Below, piece by piece: positions 1 through 8,936 of a stretch of 64,000 nucleotides of DNA. The first letter of the stretch is position 1; each line of letters opens with the position of its first letter. The notes beneath the pieces are model-generated. The model saw only the letters and a program-made list of their open reading frames with translations. It ran no database searches and had not been told where the DNA came from. Source of the DNA: G963678255 sp963678255 (GTDB lineage: Bacteria; Cloacimonadota; Cloacimonadia; Cloacimonadales; WRIO01). The position numbers were made by a program, and so were the translations under genes. The DNA lies in assembly GCA_963678255.2 (NCBI GenBank), contig CAXXTW010000002.1, positions 558,001-622,000 of the forward strand, read 5' to 3'.

Positions 1-1100
1 TTTTCTTCATTAGTAAGAATTTCTCCAATATTAATCCCCATCAAACTGTTTTGAGAATATCCCAATACTGAATGTACAATGTTGTTTATATACCGTATTG
101 TTCCTTTTAAATCTAAAGTGATTGCAAGATTATTGATATTGTCTAATACAGTTATATTCTCTTTTTCTACCATATCTAATTGTTCAGCTAATAATTTATT
201 CTCAAGACTTAATTCTCTGTTTTTCTGATTAGTTTTATGTATGGACTCATAGAGCCTCCCTCTTAAAACATTATGTCTGAATATTAAGAAAAACGTAATA
301 AAATATAAGATCAATATAACTGCAAATATTACATATAAGCGATTTTGATAATACCTAATTTCGAATCTCTTTTTATAGATTCCCTCCCAATCTTCTAAAA
401 TCGGATAAATGCTATTATACTCCATTAACTCTGTTGAACATTTTGTGATGACATTAAAAAATGTCTTATCTTCCTTTTTTAAATTTAAATAAACAGGGAA
501 TTCCATGTTTAATTTCTGTGTATAAAAAATATTTTCTGCTCTTTTACTTAATTGATCAATTTCCCATAATCTGAAATTATCAACTATTAAGATACTATTT
601 TTGGTTAATTTAAAATCATTATAAGCTATTTTTAAATCTGAATATACTTGAATAGGTTTGTTATTGAATTCTTTTATATAATTATTAATAAAATTCTGTT
701 TTAAAATAAAAACATTGTCATATGCTTGAAGGTCTTTATGATTATAAAAACTTATAGAATATAGTTTTATTAAATACAATGTTGGAGAGCTCATATCATA
801 CAATGGATGGCTTTTTGCCAGAGAACTAATTAAATCTATATCAATAAATGAATTTATATTTGTAGTAAATACTATTTTTTTTCCTAATTTATCAAATAAT
901 TTCTGATATAAGGTGATATTTATTCCTGTTAATTGTCCATTTTCATCTATGTATTCATATGGAGGATTGTCTGAAGAAACTAATATTTTAAATATACTTC
1001 TGTCATTTAACCATTCTTTTTCACTATGTGTTAGCTCCAAGGCATTTAAAATTGTGAAAAGAATAAATAAAAATGAGAAAATAACTAATAAACGTTTCAT
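1..1100 (-). CDS. SBP-fused sensor kinase, N-terminal part (runs off window)
   Basis: An open frame starts with ATG at 1100 and continues past base 1, giving 366 visible residues. Residues 1-20 are a signal peptide. Residues ~35-245 resemble a periplasmic SBP_bac_3 sensor (NPPYEYIDENG near 45). A membrane segment lies at ~255-274, a coiled coil at ~280-318, and a PAS-like domain begins near 320. This is the order seen in BvgS-type sensor kinases, so a kinase core probably lies beyond the window edge; that part is inferred. The start codon lies one base after the stop of the response regulator, so the two are translationally coupled and probably form a two-component pair. The periplasmic domain is likely to bind a small solute such as an amino acid. 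The ligand cannot be read from the sequence. Confidence 0.8.
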   Translation of the reverse strand, partial: MKRLLVIFSFLFILFTILNALELTHSEKEWLNDRSIFKILVSSDNPPYEYIDENGQLTGINITLYQKLFDKLGKKIVFTTNINSFIDIDLISSLAKSHPLYDMSSPTLYLIKLYSISFYNHKDLQAYDNVFILKQNFINNYIKEFNNKPIQVYSDLKIAYNDFKLTKNSILIVDNFRLWEIDQLSKRAENIFYTQKLNMEFPVYLNLKKEDKTFFNVITKCSTELMEYNSIYPILEDWEGIYKKRFEIRYYQNRLYVIFAVILILYFITFFLIFRHNVLRGRLYESIHKTNQKNRELSLENKLLAEQLDMVEKENITVLDNINNLAITLDLKGTIRYINNIVHSVLGYSQNSLMGINIGEILTNEE

Positions 1101-1101
1101 T

Positions 1102-1464
1102 TTAGATTAGTTTACCTATTAAATCAAAAAGCTCTTTCATTTTAAAAGGTTTTGCTAAAAAACCATCTGCTTTATACTCAACTGCTGTTCTTTGAGCGGT
1201 ATCAACACTAACCCCTGTAATAATAATTACAGGAAATGATTTATCCTCTTCTTTTATTCTTTGTAGCAATTCTATTCCACTCATATGTGGCATATTAATA
1301 TCTGAAATTAATAGATCAGGTGATTCTGTTTTCCATAAGTCCCATGCTTTTTTACCATTTTCAGCCTGAATAACTTGAAAATTATATGTTTCTAGAAAGT
1401 CACATAGCATGAATCGCATTACCTTTTCATCTTCTGCAACCAATACCTTTTTTAAAGTACTCAT
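1102..1464 (-). CDS. CheY-like single-domain response regulator
   Basis: This 120-residue receiver domain has no output domain. The acidic pair E11-D12, phospho-acceptor D55 (ISDINMP), T83 and K105 (AKPF) are all present, so it should be phosphorylatable. The frame could open further upstream at 1506, but that extension would run through an intrinsic terminator at 1479-1504. An AAGGAG site sits just before ATG 1464, so I take that start. It is immediately upstream of, and coupled to, the SBP-fused sensor kinase, its probable phosphodonor. With no DNA-binding domain it must act through protein contacts or a phosphorelay. Confidence 0.9.
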   Translation of the reverse strand: MSTLKKVLVAEDEKVMRFMLCDFLETYNFQVIQAENGKKAWDLWKTESPDLLISDINMPHMSGIELLQRIKEEDKSFPVIIITGVSVDTAQRTAVEYKADGFLAKPFKMKELFDLIGKLI

Positions 1465-1478
1465 TTTTCTCCTTAAGG

Positions 1479-1504
1479 AAAAAAAGGGGAGATAACTCTC
1501 CCCC
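1479..1504 (-). terminator. Intrinsic terminator after the aminotransferase gene
   Basis: A 7-bp GC-rich stem (GGGGAGA at 1486-1492 with TCTCCCC at 1497-1503, loop TAAC) is followed on the minus strand by seven T residues (1485-1479). It separates the aminotransferase unit from the response-regulator pair and argues against the longer response-regulator start. Confidence 0.85.
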
Positions 1505-1510
1505 ATATTA

Positions 1511-2722
1511 TTATTTTACTAATTCATTCTTGATGACCTGGCTAAGTCTTTTTATTCCTTCAATGTTAAGTTCTTTTGAACAATAGGAAAAATTTAGTCT
1601 CATGGTGTTCTGTCCTTTTCCATTACAGTAAAATGAGCTTCCACTTACATAGGCCACATTCTCTTTTATTGCTTTTTCAAACATTGTATTTGTGTCTATA
1701 TTCTCAGGACATGTAACAAACAAAAATAATCCACCAAGTGGCTTAGTCCAATGAATTTCTTCTGGCATATATTCTTCTAAAGCTCCAAGCATAACATCTC
1801 TTTTTTCTCTATACATGTTCTTGATTAACTCGATTTTTATTTCAAGTAAACCTCTCTCCATATAACGAGCTGCTATTCTTTGTGTAAATGGAGGGGTACA
1901 AAGATCTGTTGCTTGTTTTGCAACAACTATTTTGTCAATGATATCAGCATGTGCAATAACCCATCCAATTCTAAATCCAGGTGCAAATATTTTGGAAAAT
2001 GTTCCTAAATTTATCACTTGACCAGAACTGTCCAAAGAGAATAAAGTCGGTTCATGTTCGCCTTCAAATCTGAGCTCTCTATAAGGTGTGTCTTCTAATA
2101 TCAATATATTATATTTCTTTGCTAAAGCTAATATTTCAAGTCTTCTGTTATGAGACATGGTTATTCCTGCTGGATTCTGAAAATCTGGTATAGTGTAGAT
2201 AAACTTTGGTAATGTATTTTGTCTTTGCAATTCTGCTAAAGTTGTTTCTAAAATATCTGCGCACATTCCTTCTTCATCTAAAGGAATTCCTATCAATTCT
2301 GCACCATAACTATTAAATGCACTTAATCCACCTAAATAGGAAGGTAAACCGCAAATAATTTTGTCTCCTCGATCAATAAATATTTTGGCAACTAAATCCA
2401 AAGCTTGCTGTGAAGCTGTCACTATCATAATATTATCAAGGGTAATGTTAAAGCCTTGTTTCTGATAATGTTCTAATAAAAGTCTTCTTAAAAGAGTATC
2501 TCCTTCTGTTGCTCCATATTGTAAAGCAACTGCAGGCTCTTTTATCATCATTTCCATAATAATATCTTTCAACTCTTCAACTGGAAAGGAGTCTGGAGAA
2601 GGTAATCCTCCTGCAAAGGATATAATCTCCGGACGTTGAGTAAGCTTTAACAGCTCTCTGATTGCTGATCTTTTCATGCCTTTTGAATTGACTGAAAAAA
2701 TTTCATTTAAGTTGCTAATCAT
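1511..2722 (-). CDS. PLP-dependent aminotransferase, class I/II (2-aminoadipate/LysN-like)
   Basis: A 403-residue fold-type I aminotransferase of the group that includes 2-aminoadipate aminotransferase LysN and the MocR catalytic domain. Visible hallmarks are the N-terminal ISFAGGLPSPDSFP segment, YGATEGD near residue 70, the NPAG substrate/PLP motif, and the Schiff-base lysine in GTFSKIFAPGFRIGW. There is no N-terminal helix-turn-helix, so it is an enzyme rather than a MocR regulator. A strong AGGAGG precedes ATG 2722, and the gene begins 19 bases after hflX ends. It probably transaminates aromatic, branched-chain or aminoadipate substrates; specificity cannot be decided from sequence. A terminator follows. 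Confidence 0.88.
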   Translation of the reverse strand: MISNLNEIFSVNSKGMKRSAIRELLKLTQRPEIISFAGGLPSPDSFPVEELKDIIMEMMIKEPAVALQYGATEGDTLLRRLLLEHYQKQGFNITLDNIMIVTASQQALDLVAKIFIDRGDKIICGLPSYLGGLSAFNSYGAELIGIPLDEEGMCADILETTLAELQRQNTLPKFIYTIPDFQNPAGITMSHNRRLEILALAKKYNILILEDTPYRELRFEGEHEPTLFSLDSSGQVINLGTFSKIFAPGFRIGWVIAHADIIDKIVVAKQATDLCTPPFTQRIAARYMERGLLEIKIELIKNMYREKRDVMLGALEEYMPEEIHWTKPLGGLFLFVTCPENIDTNTMFEKAIKENVAYVSGSSFYCNGKGQNTMRLNFSYCSKELNIEGIKRLSQVIKNELVK

Positions 2723-2741
2723 GGCAACCTCCTATTATTTA

Positions 2742-4067
2742 TTATGAGTTTATATATTTATTCAATTTATAATGTTTGATTTGATCCTGAACGGTTTTTA
2801 GATATTTATAATCAATTAAAACATCAAATATATATTCGTTTTGCTTTTCATTAAAATCAATGTTTACAATATGGGTCTTCTTATGAAGAAAATTTATAAG
2901 ATTATTCATATCAGTAGGGACTCCAAAGATTCGATTTAACTTTCTTTTTTGTAAATAGAAATCTATTTTATTAAACAACTCTTCAATATTCATCTTTTCT
3001 TTCGCTGAAATAAAAACACAATCTTGATATTGCTCCTTTAATTGCTTCTTTAAAAATTTCGCTTGTAAAGTATTACATAAATCATACTTATTGAAAACAA
3101 ATAATATATTCTTATCTTTTGCTTGAAGATCTTCCAATACTAAATTAACAGAACTGATCTGATCATGAAGTTTCGGATGACTAATATCTATCACATGTAA
3201 CAATAAATCTGCTTCTCGAACTTCAAATAATGTCGAATAAAATGACTGAACTAATGTATGAGGAAGATGATCAATAAATCCAATAGTATCTGTAATTAAT
3301 ACCTTCTCTTCTCCTTTATACTTTATACTTCTGGTTGTGGCATCCAAAGTAGCAAATAATTGATCTGCTGTATAAACTGATGATCTGGTCAGTCGATTGA
3401 ATAGTGTCGATTTCCCAGCATTCGTATATCCAACTAAACATATAGATATTGAATCCTCTCTGCCCTTTCTCTTCGTCTCTGTTACCTTCCGTATCTCAAA
3501 CAATCTTTTCTTTAACATCAATATACGTTTTTTTATCTCTCTTCTGTCTATTTCTATCTGCTTTTCTCCAGGACCTCGAACTCCTATTCCACCTTCTATT
3601 CGTGAAAAATGTTGCCATAGATTTCTCAATTTTGAATAACTATACTCTAGCTGGGCTAATTCTACTTGAATCATTGACTCTTTGGTTTTTGCATGCTTTG
3701 CAAATATATCTAATATCAATTCTGTCCTGTCCACTATATTGCAATGAGTTGTTTTTGTAATATTTCTTGATTGAACAGGACTTAAATTATCATTAAATAT
3801 CAATGTTGTCACTTGCTCTTTTTTTACACTTTGTTTAATTTCCTCTAACTTACCTTTACCTATCCATGTGGAAGGATTAGGCTTATCCAAAGCTTGAATA
3901 AACATGCCTGCAACTTCTGTCTCTGCTGTCGCAGCTAACCTTTTCAATTCTTCCATAGACTCCTGATATTCTTCTTTTGAGCTCTCTTTGTTATTCAACC
4001 CAATTAAGAAAGCCCTTTCTACCGGTTTTTCAATAAGGATATAATTCTTATAGTTTTTTTCTTTCAT
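2742..4067 (-). CDS. hflX: GTPase HflX, ribosome-associated
   Basis: HflX-family GTPase. The N-terminal domain carries the LDKPNPSTWIGKGKLEEI segment, followed by the glycine-rich linker RIEGGIGVRGPGEKQIE. The G domain has G1 GYTNAGKST, G3 DTIGF and G4 NKYD, with a C-terminal extension. HflX proteins bind the 50S subunit and split stalled ribosomes, especially under stress. I place the start at ATG 4067, one base after the upstream stop, which gives 441 residues. A GTG start at 4088 would add seven residues and overlap the upstream gene. Neither has a strong ribosome binding site, so stop-start coupling decides it. Confidence 0.9.
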   Translation of the reverse strand: MKEKNYKNYILIEKPVERAFLIGLNNKESSKEEYQESMEELKRLAATAETEVAGMFIQALDKPNPSTWIGKGKLEEIKQSVKKEQVTTLIFNDNLSPVQSRNITKTTHCNIVDRTELILDIFAKHAKTKESMIQVELAQLEYSYSKLRNLWQHFSRIEGGIGVRGPGEKQIEIDRREIKKRILMLKKRLFEIRKVTETKRKGREDSISICLVGYTNAGKSTLFNRLTRSSVYTADQLFATLDATTRSIKYKGEEKVLITDTIGFIDHLPHTLVQSFYSTLFEVREADLLLHVIDISHPKLHDQISSVNLVLEDLQAKDKNILFVFNKYDLCNTLQAKFLKKQLKEQYQDCVFISAKEKMNIEELFNKIDFYLQKRKLNRIFGVPTDMNNLINFLHKKTHIVNIDFNEKQNEYIFDVLIDYKYLKTVQDQIKHYKLNKYINS

Positions 4068-4068
4068 A

Positions 4069-4359
4069 TCACTCAGATTCGTAAACACGGATCTTTTTTA
4101 GTTTTTTTCTCCATTCTGAATAAGTAGTTTTAACCTCTAAAAGAAATAATGTCTTCTTATTCTCATCCTCAAAAGTTAAAATGTCGATATTATGGATTCT
4201 TCCATCTTTTGCTTTAAAACTCTTCTGAGGTAACTCAACCTCTATGTCTCCATCTTTACGTAAAATCGTAACTTCATTCAGATAAACACCTTCTGATATT
4301 TGTATGACTGCCCTTGCTTCAACGATGCCATAATTTACATCTCTAAATCGGATATCCAT
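4069..4359 (-). CDS. SpoVG-like small protein
   Basis: A 96-residue protein starting MDIRFRDVNYG. It matches the SpoVG pattern: an N-terminal beta strand, a central YLNEVTILRKDGDIEVELP stretch resembling the SpoVG core, then DGRIHNIDILTF. SpoVG family members are small DNA/RNA-binding regulators. ATG 4359 has AAAGGA upstream; a TTG at 4380 would give a slightly longer form but overlaps that site. The gene is the first of a unit with hflX (coupled stop/start) and probably the aminotransferase. The assignment rests on pattern resemblance, so SpoVG-like is a moderate-confidence name. Confidence 0.6.
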   Translation of the reverse strand: MDIRFRDVNYGIVEARAVIQISEGVYLNEVTILRKDGDIEVELPQKSFKAKDGRIHNIDILTFEDENKKTLFLLEVKTTYSEWRKKLKKIRVYESE

Positions 4360-4540
4360 AAACTTATATTCCTTTCTCAAAATCTACAATACCAAAAAAA
4401 AAATAATTCAGTTACACTGGCAAGCTTTTTTTCCAAAATTGCTACCTTCATTTACTTTTTTTCCTTTTATTTCATTACTATGATATTTTTAAGGATTAGT
4501 CAAAGTATTTTTTATATTTTTTATTTTTCTTTTTTAAATT

Positions 4541-4571
4541 AAAAAGCCCCCTCAAAAGAGGGGGCTTTTTT
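4541..4571. terminator. Strong terminator after the secreted protein gene
   Basis: A near-perfect stem, AGCCCCCTC at 4545-4553 with GAGGGGGCT at 4558-4566 and an AAAA loop, is flanked by A and T runs. It lies directly below the stop of the minus-strand gene at 4582 and could also work in the other direction. Confidence 0.9.
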
Positions 4572-4581
4572 CCTATAATGT

Positions 4582-6384
4582 TTATTTCATTAAGATGGCT
4601 TTGCGAATCTGAACTGAATCATTAGTGCTTAATTTATAATAATAAACTCCTGATGATACGTTTCTGTTATTTTCATCGGTGCCATTCCATGTAATGGTAT
4701 GTGAACCTGAATTTTGATTTCCTGAAACAACAGTTTTTACTTTCTGTCCTTTTACATTATAAATAGTAATATCAACTGGACCACTATTAGCTAAATTATA
4801 TGCAATGGTAGTAATAGGATTGAAAGGATTTGGATAATTTCCAATTATTGTAGATTTGCGAACTACTGTTTGATCAATATTTGCTACTGGTGCAAAATCT
4901 GATAATGATCTTGCTGTAATAAACTGACCATCAACTCTTTCTGATAAGATACAAACTAGATTAAAATTATTAAGCGGAACTAAGTTGCCGATATAATTTG
5001 CTTCTGAAAAACTTGATCTGAAATTACATGAATTAACTCCATCTGTTATTGGATAAATAGATGTAAAATATAATGTATCTAAAGTAGTAGCTGTAAAATG
5101 AACATTTTGTATAGCAACTAATTGTGCTTCATAAGCATCAAAATTATTGGCAACCATTTCAACTGTGATTGTTCTGGCAGGAATTTGATTTCCTGTAGAA
5201 GTTGCAGTTCCTGGATCGGCTACTGGCACAAATTGTAACATTCCTGCATATACAGAAATCTTTCCTGAAAGACCGGTAATACCATCACCAATATTATAAT
5301 TTGTTGCAATAATATTATTATAATCATCAATAAGAATGGCTGCAGTTGCATCCTGTACATATATCTGATTTCTCCAAGCTTGGGTATAAGTAACAAATAC
5401 TTCACTGGAAATTGTATAAATTGTTGTACCATCAGCATTAGAAGCTCTGAGTTGAGCCAAAGATGTTAATGGGAAAGTGAAATTTACAGTTGTGACATCA
5501 CTGGCTGCCATTCCTGTTTTGTAAGCTTTTGCTTTTGCTGTTGTGTTTTGTGAAACTGTAAAAGGTGCTGTATAAAGTGTTGAATTTTCAGTTGGTTCCT
5601 CACCATTGGTTGTATAATAAATTAAAGCGTTTGGAGTTAAACATGAAAGACTAACTTCAGTTGGTGAAGTCATACTTCCACCATTAGGTGAAAATACTGG
5701 TGCTATTACTTGATTAGCATCTGTGTATGAAAATGTTACTACATCAAATCTAAAAGTACCATTAGGACTGTAAGTATTGGTAGATAGGGTTGCAACATAA
5801 TTATCTGTTCCAAATTCAAACGCTGATACAAAACGAACTGCAAAGTTTGGATTATTATTTGCACCTGTTATTGTTGAAAAATTAGCTGTTCTTGTATTCC
5901 AAATTGTTGCAGCATCTGTTATATATAAACCATTGTCATAGCCTGATGCAATTGATGTATTTGTATTCATATTGGTTGCATTTGCATCACTGGCATCAAA
6001 ATTAACCCATGATGTACCATCCAGTGTATATTGTACACGTGTGCGATTGGCTGATGTACCGCTGTTTCTTTGTGCCCATGTTACCTGAATATTGGATTTT
6101 CCTTCTGTTGATACAGTTGCTTGAATCCCTGCTGTTTCATTTCCTACACCTTGTTCTGGAAATGGGGCTGCATTTACAGCTGATCCTGCTCCACCATAAC
6201 CTTGATAGTAAGCTGCTTCTGTTCCACCGATATGTGTAATCGTTCCTGTGCCTAAGGTTGGGGTAAGATTCTGGGCATCAAAATCCCATGTTACAAATGG
6301 CGTTTGTGCCATTAATGCTGTGCTTAACATCAAAATTGCAAATGTTAAAGCAATCATTCTTGTCATTAATTTTTTTCTTTCCAT
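4582..6384 (-). CDS. Large secreted protein with chitobiase-like domain and YPNPFNP sorting tail
   Basis: This 600-residue exported protein has a signal peptide at residues 1-26 (cleavage after LMAQ likely). Residues ~30-225 form a beta-rich region without clear identity. A chitobiase/beta-hexosaminidase C-terminal-like domain follows (~228-305, with IYYTTNGEEPT). Then comes an OB-fold-like region (~310-500, with ISSEVFVTYTQAWRNQIYVQD) of the kind attached to extracellular nucleases. The last ~85 residues are a FlgD-like/type IX sorting domain with NYPNPFNPITTIAYNL and a final KAILMK. GGAGG precedes ATG 6384. The protein is probably placed on the surface or secreted. No catalytic domain was recognised, so its role is open. 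Confidence 0.82.
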   Translation of the reverse strand: MERKKLMTRMIALTFAILMLSTALMAQTPFVTWDFDAQNLTPTLGTGTITHIGGTEAAYYQGYGGAGSAVNAAPFPEQGVGNETAGIQATVSTEGKSNIQVTWAQRNSGTSANRTRVQYTLDGTSWVNFDASDANATNMNTNTSIASGYDNGLYITDAATIWNTRTANFSTITGANNNPNFAVRFVSAFEFGTDNYVATLSTNTYSPNGTFRFDVVTFSYTDANQVIAPVFSPNGGSMTSPTEVSLSCLTPNALIYYTTNGEEPTENSTLYTAPFTVSQNTTAKAKAYKTGMAASDVTTVNFTFPLTSLAQLRASNADGTTIYTISSEVFVTYTQAWRNQIYVQDATAAILIDDYNNIIATNYNIGDGITGLSGKISVYAGMLQFVPVADPGTATSTGNQIPARTITVEMVANNFDAYEAQLVAIQNVHFTATTLDTLYFTSIYPITDGVNSCNFRSSFSEANYIGNLVPLNNFNLVCILSERVDGQFITARSLSDFAPVANIDQTVVRKSTIIGNYPNPFNPITTIAYNLANSGPVDITIYNVKGQKVKTVVSGNQNSGSHTITWNGTDENNRNVSSGVYYYKLSTNDSVQIRKAILMK

Positions 6385-6763
6385 TCAATCCTCCATATTT
6401 ATTTACGACCTTATTTCAGCATGTCATAGTAAATTTTTCATTTTTATTGGCAAGTAAATTTTTCGTTAATCTTTTGTTAATTCTCTGTAAAGAATTTTAT
6501 ATATGATTTATTATATATTTTGCTATAAATTATGATCTTTTTCACTTTTTATAAAATTTTGTTCCGTTCTTTTCACCTCTTCATTACTATTGCTTTCTTA
6601 CTGCTTGCTTACTCCTTCCTTGGAGCTTGGTAAGATATTTATTCTTTAAACAAAAATACATATTTAGTATTAATCATCCTTTTTATACATTTTTATTAAT
6701 GTATGATCTTTTTCTTGACAAATTTCTTTTTTGGTTATTTTTTTTTAAATAATAGGAGGACTT
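6385..6763. other. Divergent intergenic region between two sorting-tail proteins
   Basis: 379 AT-rich bases hold the promoters of two divergent secreted-protein genes. TTGACA at 6715-6720 on the plus strand is a possible -35 for the M6 protease, but no good -10 follows at 17 bases. An imperfect hairpin with CTTACTCC near 6608 and GGAG...TAAG to 6634 could be an operator or leader structure. No open frame of substance was seen. Confidence 0.5.
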
Positions 6764-8884
6764 ATGAAAATAAAAAAATTACTGGTTATATTTTTTGTAC
6801 TGTTAATCGGTACTCAACTCTATTCTGCAAGACTCATGAACATGCCTATAACTTTGACTCAACCTAATGGTTTTCAAATTAAATGCCTTGTTTCTGGTGA
6901 TGAGTTCTATCATCGAATCCATGATGATCAAAATTTCACCATCATTCTAAATCCTCAGACAGGGTTCTATGTCTATGCAAAAGAAGAACAGGGACATTTA
7001 CTTCCAACAGGCTTAATCGCAGGCATCGATAATCCTCAAATGTCGTCACTGGATAAAAACTTAAGAGAATCTCTGGAAGTTACCCGATCAAAAAAATCTT
7101 TCTTGTTTAACAGACATCTGGATTCTCCCAAAACACCTAATACTGGAAATTTATCTAATTTAGTTATCTTTATAAAATTTTCTGATGATATGGATTTTGC
7201 TGGAGAATTCTCTCAATTCAATGAATGGTTTAATGATGAAACATTATTGTCATTAAAAACATATTATCATGAAGTTTCTTATAACTCACTAAATATTAAT
7301 TCTTACTTCTACCCCACTCCCAATAATGAACAAATTGTTTGCTATCAGGATACAAACCCAAGAAGTTATTACCAACCTTATTCTGTCGACAATTTACACG
7401 GTTATATAACAGAAGAAGAAGGATTTATGCGTTTACATCTGTGTTTGCACAATGCAATATTAGCTATTGAACCAGATATTCCTGAAGATATCAATCTCGA
7501 TAATGACAATGACAATATTGTCGATAATGTTTGTTTTATCGTTGCAGGCTCGTCAGATAATTGGGCTGATGTGCTTTGGCCTCATATGTATAGTTTAAAT
7601 GTGAACACGGTCATTCGTAATAAAATAGTCTTGAACTACAATCTCCAGTTAGAAAACTTTTTGTATTCAAGAAATGTGTCTGTTCTTTGCCATGAAATGT
7701 TCCATAGCATTGGTGCGCCTGATTTATATCATTACAATGATGATAATTACAGTCCTGTTGGTCCCTGGGATTTAATGGAAAATGATTTGGCTCAACATAT
7801 GAACGCTTATATGAAATTCAGATATGGCAATTGGATTCAAAATATCCCCGTTATTACCCAATCTGGAACTTATTATCTTCAGCCTCTTACAAATCCTTCT
7901 AATAATGTCTATAAGATTCTAACTCCTAATAATCCAAATCAATATTTTATTATTGAATATAGAGATCAAAATGGTATTTGTGAATCTAACTTACCTGGTA
8001 AAGGATTATTAGTCTATAGAATTAATACTGATTATGTTGGTTTTGGTAATTCTGATGGTGAATTGGGTGGTGCTAGTAATGAATGCGTAGCTTTAAGACC
8101 TAATGGTTCTGTCACTGAAAATGGTGATATCTTCAGTGCTTGTCTAAATCCAATTTATGGAAGAACATCAATTGGAGATTCTTTGACAATTATGCCTTTC
8201 TTAATGGATGGTTCTTATGGTGGATTAGAAATCACGAATGTCACTTCTGCTCTGGATTCTATCGGTTTTACTATTAATATCCTAAATTCACCTGCTCCGA
8301 AATACCCCCCTAGAAATCTTCAGGCTGTCATTCATGAAAATGATGTCGAATTATCTTGGGATACTGCTTATGATACAAATGGAATTATTGGGTATATGAT
8401 TTTTAAAGATGGTAATACTGTCTCTGTTAACCCTACACCTACTCAAAACCTGTCTATTACCGATCATAATGTTTTACCTGGTGACTTTGGCGATATACAT
8501 TATTATGCTGGCGTTAGCATCTATGCTGGTGGCACATTCTCTGAACCTTCAAACCTTATCAGACTTACCATAAAAAATCCTTCTGTTAATCAAGATATTG
8601 TTGTTCAAAAAACTGAATTAAAAAGTAATTATCCTAACCCATTTAACCCATCAACAGCTATTGATTTTTATCTTGAAAAAAGCGGTTTTACGGAACTCAA
8701 TATTTATAACCTAAAAGGACAGCATGTAAAAACACTTTGCAATAATAAATTAGAACAAGGAAATCACGCTATAGTTTGGAATGGAACTGATTTTAATGAA
8801 AAAAGAGTTTCTTCTGGTGTTTATCTATATACTTTAAAGTCTGGAAAACAATCCTTTATAAAAAAAATGATCCTTGTTAAATAA
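6764..8884 (+). CDS. M6-family secreted metalloprotease with Fn3 domain and sorting tail
   Basis: A 706-residue exported protease. The signal peptide covers residues ~1-23, followed by a propeptide-like region to ~120. The M6 (immune inhibitor A-like) catalytic domain carries the zinc motif HEMFH in LCHEMFHSIGAPDLYH near residue 310, followed by PWDLM, which fits the Met-turn. A fibronectin type III-like domain lies at ~510-605. The C-terminal sorting domain (~620-706) has NYPNPFNPSTAIDF and ends KKMILVK. AGGAGG precedes the ATG. It probably degrades extracellular protein, which fits an amino-acid fermenting organism. Its tail matches that of the divergent 600-residue protein, implying a shared export route whose machinery is not in the window. 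Confidence 0.9.
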   Translation: MKIKKLLVIFFVLLIGTQLYSARLMNMPITLTQPNGFQIKCLVSGDEFYHRIHDDQNFTIILNPQTGFYVYAKEEQGHLLPTGLIAGIDNPQMSSLDKNLRESLEVTRSKKSFLFNRHLDSPKTPNTGNLSNLVIFIKFSDDMDFAGEFSQFNEWFNDETLLSLKTYYHEVSYNSLNINSYFYPTPNNEQIVCYQDTNPRSYYQPYSVDNLHGYITEEEGFMRLHLCLHNAILAIEPDIPEDINLDNDNDNIVDNVCFIVAGSSDNWADVLWPHMYSLNVNTVIRNKIVLNYNLQLENFLYSRNVSVLCHEMFHSIGAPDLYHYNDDNYSPVGPWDLMENDLAQHMNAYMKFRYGNWIQNIPVITQSGTYYLQPLTNPSNNVYKILTPNNPNQYFIIEYRDQNGICESNLPGKGLLVYRINTDYVGFGNSDGELGGASNECVALRPNGSVTENGDIFSACLNPIYGRTSIGDSLTIMPFLMDGSYGGLEITNVTSALDSIGFTINILNSPAPKYPPRNLQAVIHENDVELSWDTAYDTNGIIGYMIFKDGNTVSVNPTPTQNLSITDHNVLPGDFGDIHYYAGVSIYAGGTFSEPSNLIRLTIKNPSVNQDIVVQKTELKSNYPNPFNPSTAIDFYLEKSGFTELNIYNLKGQHVKTLCNNKLEQGNHAIVWNGTDFNEKRVSSGVYLYTLKSGKQSFIKKMILVK

Positions 8885-8905
8885 AAATCATCTTCCTAAA
8901 ATCAT

Positions 8906-8935
8906 AATGGCTCAATAATTTATTGAGCCATTTTT
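8906..8935. terminator. Bidirectional terminator between convergent genes
   Basis: The inverted repeat CTCAATAA at 8911-8918 and TTATTGAG at 8920-8927 is extended by AATGG/CCATT and followed by a T run. It serves the protease gene on the plus strand and lies at the very end of the minus-strand BMP gene. Confidence 0.85.
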
Positions 8936-8936
8936 A

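Noticed and set aside
1465..1506. Longer N-terminus for the response regulator
   Set aside because: It would be encoded by the terminator of the upstream gene, and a good ribosome binding site precedes the shorter start.
3397..3760. Plus-strand frames inside hflX
   Set aside because: They are antisense shadows of a well-conserved gene, with no independent signals.
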